Shown: positions 34,275 through 36,561 of the stretch, piece after piece
How positions within the stretch are numbered: position 1 is the stretch's first letter
Layout: every line of letters begins with the position of its first letter
From: Candidatus Campylobacter infans
GTDB lineage: Bacteria; Campylobacterota; Campylobacteria; Campylobacterales; Campylobacteraceae
Length of the DNA: 36,561 nt
Direction: 5' to 3'
Assembly (NCBI GenBank): GCA_009827235.1
Contig: SPMW01000016.1
Span: forward strand, 1-36,561
The notes under the pieces: model-generated
The model's database searches: none
What the model was told of the DNA's origin: nothing
Seen by the model: only the letters and a program-made list of their open reading frames with translations
Made by a program: the position numbers and the translations under genes

Positions 34275-34512
34275 TGATAACCTCTTATGCGATTTAATAA
34301 AACAAAGGGTAAAATTTAGCTAAAAAATACAAAAAGCTTGCTGAATATAAACAAAACAATCCTAATTTGGCAAAATCCACGCAGAATTTATTTAAAATTT
34401 TATCAAAATCACAAGACAATCGCATTTTTTAAAATTTTAATTATTACTAGCGGAGTATTTAAAGCAAGCTAAAACAATGAATATAGCGCGTTAAGCTGAG
34501 TTAAAATAAAAA

Positions 34513-34588
<76 letters not shown>

Positions 34589-34603
34589 ACAAAGAAGATT
34601 GTG

Positions 34604-34609
34604 ATTGTA
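34604..34609 (-). promoter_or_regulatory. Probable -10 box for tRNA-Ala
   Basis: GCTACAAT on the minus strand, 16 bases before the 5' end of the mature tRNA. Confidence 0.45.
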
Positions 34610-34662
34610 GCGCATATGAGCTTAAATTTTGCTTTTTTTGCTAATTTTAAGTTTTGTTTTGG

Positions 34663-34668
34663 TATGAT
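34663..34668 (+). promoter_or_regulatory. Probable -10 box for tRNA-Leu
   Basis: TTTTGGTATGAT (extended -10 type) on the plus strand, 24 bases before the 5' end of the mature tRNA. Confidence 0.5.
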
Positions 34669-34691
34669 TACAGCCTTTTTTGTAAAAATAC

Positions 34692-34777
34692 GCCCAGGTG
34701 GTGGAATGGTAGACACAAGGGACTTAAAATCCCTCGGCCTTTTGGCTGTACCGGTTCAAGTCCGGTTCTGGGCACCA
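34692..34777 (+). tRNA. tRNA-Leu (TAA)
   Basis: An 86-base class II tRNA with encoded CCA. The acceptor GCCCAGG pairs with TCTGGGC. The anticodon stem AGGGA/TCCCT holds the loop CTTAAAA, so the anticodon is TAA. A long variable arm (CGGCCTTTTGGCTG) follows. Its 3' end, GGTTCAAGTCCGGTTCTGGG, is a likely attachment site for the broken integrase 146 bases downstream. Confidence 0.96.
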
Positions 34778-34923
34778 CTGCTATATTTATTGATTTTCTA
34801 TAATTCTTTTTAAACATTGTTATTTCATCGTTTTATAGCTTTTAGTTTTCTGTAAGTTTTTTTTAATTTACACTACTTTACCAAGTTTTTTAACCAATGT
34901 TAGTAAAGCCTAAAAGGATAATA

Positions 34924-35533
34924 ATGCCTAAACTAATAAATCTTAATAACTCACAGCTAAACGCTCTAAAACACGATGGTAAAAATCAGTCTGCACCCAC
35001 GCAATACCCCGTAAATACAGCAAACAGGCTCTATGCTTTTTGCTACGCAAGCGGTAAAAATGAGAAAAAGTATTTCGGTGTTAAACCATATCTTATTAGT
35101 AGCTAAAAGAAAGCAACTTATACAAAATTACGATTTCTTAATGCTAGTTAAAACAGAGCTAAATAAAATCCTAGAAAACAAAAAATGTGTTCATCACAAA
35201 GGGCTGATTACAAATGATTTCGAGCTAGATGAGGACGGCATAAAAATGCTAATAAATGCGGTGTTAAACTCAAATACTAATTTAATGAACAAACTGCTTT
35301 TTTCTTTTATGTTTTTAAGTCCGCAAAGGCAGGGCGATTTAAGAAATTTAAGATGCGAAAAGGCGAATTTACAAAAAGGCTTTATTTGTTTTAATGAAAA
35401 TAACAACAAAACAGGCGCAAGGGCTATAATACCACTAAGCACACAAGGCAAAAAAATCCTAGAAATTGCTAGTAAAATCAGTGATGATTGCTCCACTAAT
35501 TATTTTGTCCATTTTTTTCTCCTTGCGAATTGA
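34924..35533 (+). pseudogene. Tyrosine recombinase (phage-type integrase), frameshifted and truncated
   Basis: ATG 34924 with AAAGGAT ahead begins MPKLINLNNSQLNALKHD, like the arm-binding domain of P4-type integrases, and reads to a stop at 35106. The protein continues in another frame (from about 35090) through a core-binding part to the first catalytic arginine in SPQRQGDLRNLR and the beta-hairpin lysine region NNNKTGARAIIPLST, then ends at 35533. The second half of the catalytic domain (HxxR, H/W and the tyrosine nucleophile) is missing. It lies 146 bases after tRNA-Leu in the same direction, the classic place for an element integrated in a tRNA gene. Confidence 0.75.
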
Positions 35534-35594
35534 TTTGTTTTTTATTTTTTATTTGTCGCAGTAAAATATATAAATTTACTCACAATCATAAAAG

Positions 35595-36402
35595 TCAAAA
35601 ATTTAAATCATAAAAATCAAATATACTTTTCAACTTATCTATATAAAATTTATATCCAATTATCAATTCACCATATGAAATTACATTTGCATCATGTAAT
35701 AATATCAAATATTCATTATTTGGAATCGCCATTCTTCTGATTGTAATTAACTCTAAATTTTTATTTTCAATTTTTTCATCAATCAAAGTAACAAAAATCT
35801 TTTTTTCAAGTTTTCTAGAAAAAATATAATCTATTTCTAGTTTATCTGCTTTATTAAATATTTGCTTACTATTTTTGCATGTTTTAGCAAACTCTTTTAA
35901 TCGCATACAGTCTATTTCATTTTCATCCTTTGAGACTTTGCATTTTTGAATATTTTCATCCAAATTATAATTTCTAGTACAAGAATACATATAAATTAAG
36001 TTCATTATCGCCCATAAGAGCAATTTTATTGATAAATTTTCCATCTAGTGGAAACCGAGCATAATATCCAAAAGAACAGTAACCACGCCTTGAAATACTT
36101 TGCTCTACTTTCTTGTCCAAATTTGTATTACTATATGTTAAACCGTCTATATACAAACTAAAAGGATAACTTACTTCTATATCATCCTTTGGCTTTGGTG
36201 TGGTAAGAAGATAATAGTGCCCCTCTATATTTGCTGCTATTCTATCACCAAAAGGCAATAAGCAAAGAATGCTAATAATTAAAACTCTAATAGCCTTATT
36301 TGTAATTTTTGCTTTTAAAAATTTTCTATAAACAAACCACATAGTAACGCCATAAATACATAGCAATATAAGCCTAGATATATAATAAAATAAAAAAACC
36401 AT
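35595..36402 (-). pseudogene. Hypothetical membrane-anchored protein, split by a frameshift
   Basis: Two overlapping minus-strand frames appear to be one gene. The first (36402 to 35974) begins with two hydrophobic helices (about residues 3-22 and 38-52) and then [20 protein letters not shown]. Near 36000-36040 the natural continuation passes to the second frame (stop at 35595), ending [17 protein letters not shown]. The intact protein would be about 265 residues. A one-base change would rejoin the frames; no homopolymer tract is present at the junction. The stretch is AT-rich and lies beyond the broken integrase, so it may be cargo of the lost element. I do not recognise the family. Confidence 0.5.
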
Positions 36403-36561
36403 TTATCTACCTTTTATAATTAAATTTCACAATTTGAAAACCAAAACCCGCATTTTAGTAAAAAACTAGCTTTTTTTTAAGCTAAATTCTAGATAAATAT
36501 TACACAAATTCTAAAATTTTATTAATTTATTATTCTAAAAATATTTAAATATTTTAAAGGC

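Overview
The window looks like chromosome of a Campylobacter-type epsilonproteobacterium (Campylobacterota). It is AT-rich with many short AAATTTTAAAATTT-type spacers. Promoters lean on an extended -10 (gnTAnAAT) with no clear -35. The gene set also fits: fused ispDF, MqnD of the futalosine menaquinone route, a Maf flagellin glycosyltransferase, FliQ, and long poly-G/poly-C contingency tracts. The species is not decided from sequence alone.

Layout. 1-1933 (minus): a probable operon of an AI-2E/PerM-family membrane protein, a NuoG-C-terminus-like protein and the start of mobA, which runs off the left edge. 2067-4013: a Maf/DUF115 protein. 4228-6519: guaB, converging with pcm. 6640-11514: cdsA-dxr-tsaD, mqnD, fliQ, murB. 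11711-13605 (minus): a cinA-like gene and an orphan amino-acid-binding lipoprotein. 13707-17933: ileS, an unlisted 34-residue membrane protein, gatA. 17947-23138: the accessory region. 23186-30884: ispDF with a membrane protein, mnmA, a LOG-family gene, ubiE/menG with a CYTH-like gene, hisC, rplM-rpsI. 31023-34274 (minus): dnaX followed by a split, phase-variable methyltransferase. 34513-36561: tRNA-Ala, tRNA-Leu, a broken tyrosine integrase beside tRNA-Leu, and a frameshifted hypothetical membrane gene.

The most interesting part is the minus-strand cassette 23088->19440. It holds a formyltransferase-like remnant, a CDP-alcohol phosphotransferase, a ketoreductase (SDR), a ketoacyl-ACP synthase III, a dedicated ACP and a GNAT acyltransferase. 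KAS III + ACP + ketoreductase + GNAT can be read as a small pathway that builds a 3-hydroxyacyl group on its own ACP and passes it to an amine, possibly an amino sugar of a surface or flagellar glycan. Three G-tracts lie in this operon. Two of them sit at gene junctions, where a length change would move a stop codon relative to the next start rather than destroy an enzyme.

Five homopolymeric G/C tracts (10-12 nt) occur in the window. As sequenced, the methyltransferases at 17947 and 32605 and the formyltransferase-like gene at 23088 are out of frame (OFF). Decayed phage genes (terminase small subunit, portal fragment, integrase) show past insertions at two places.
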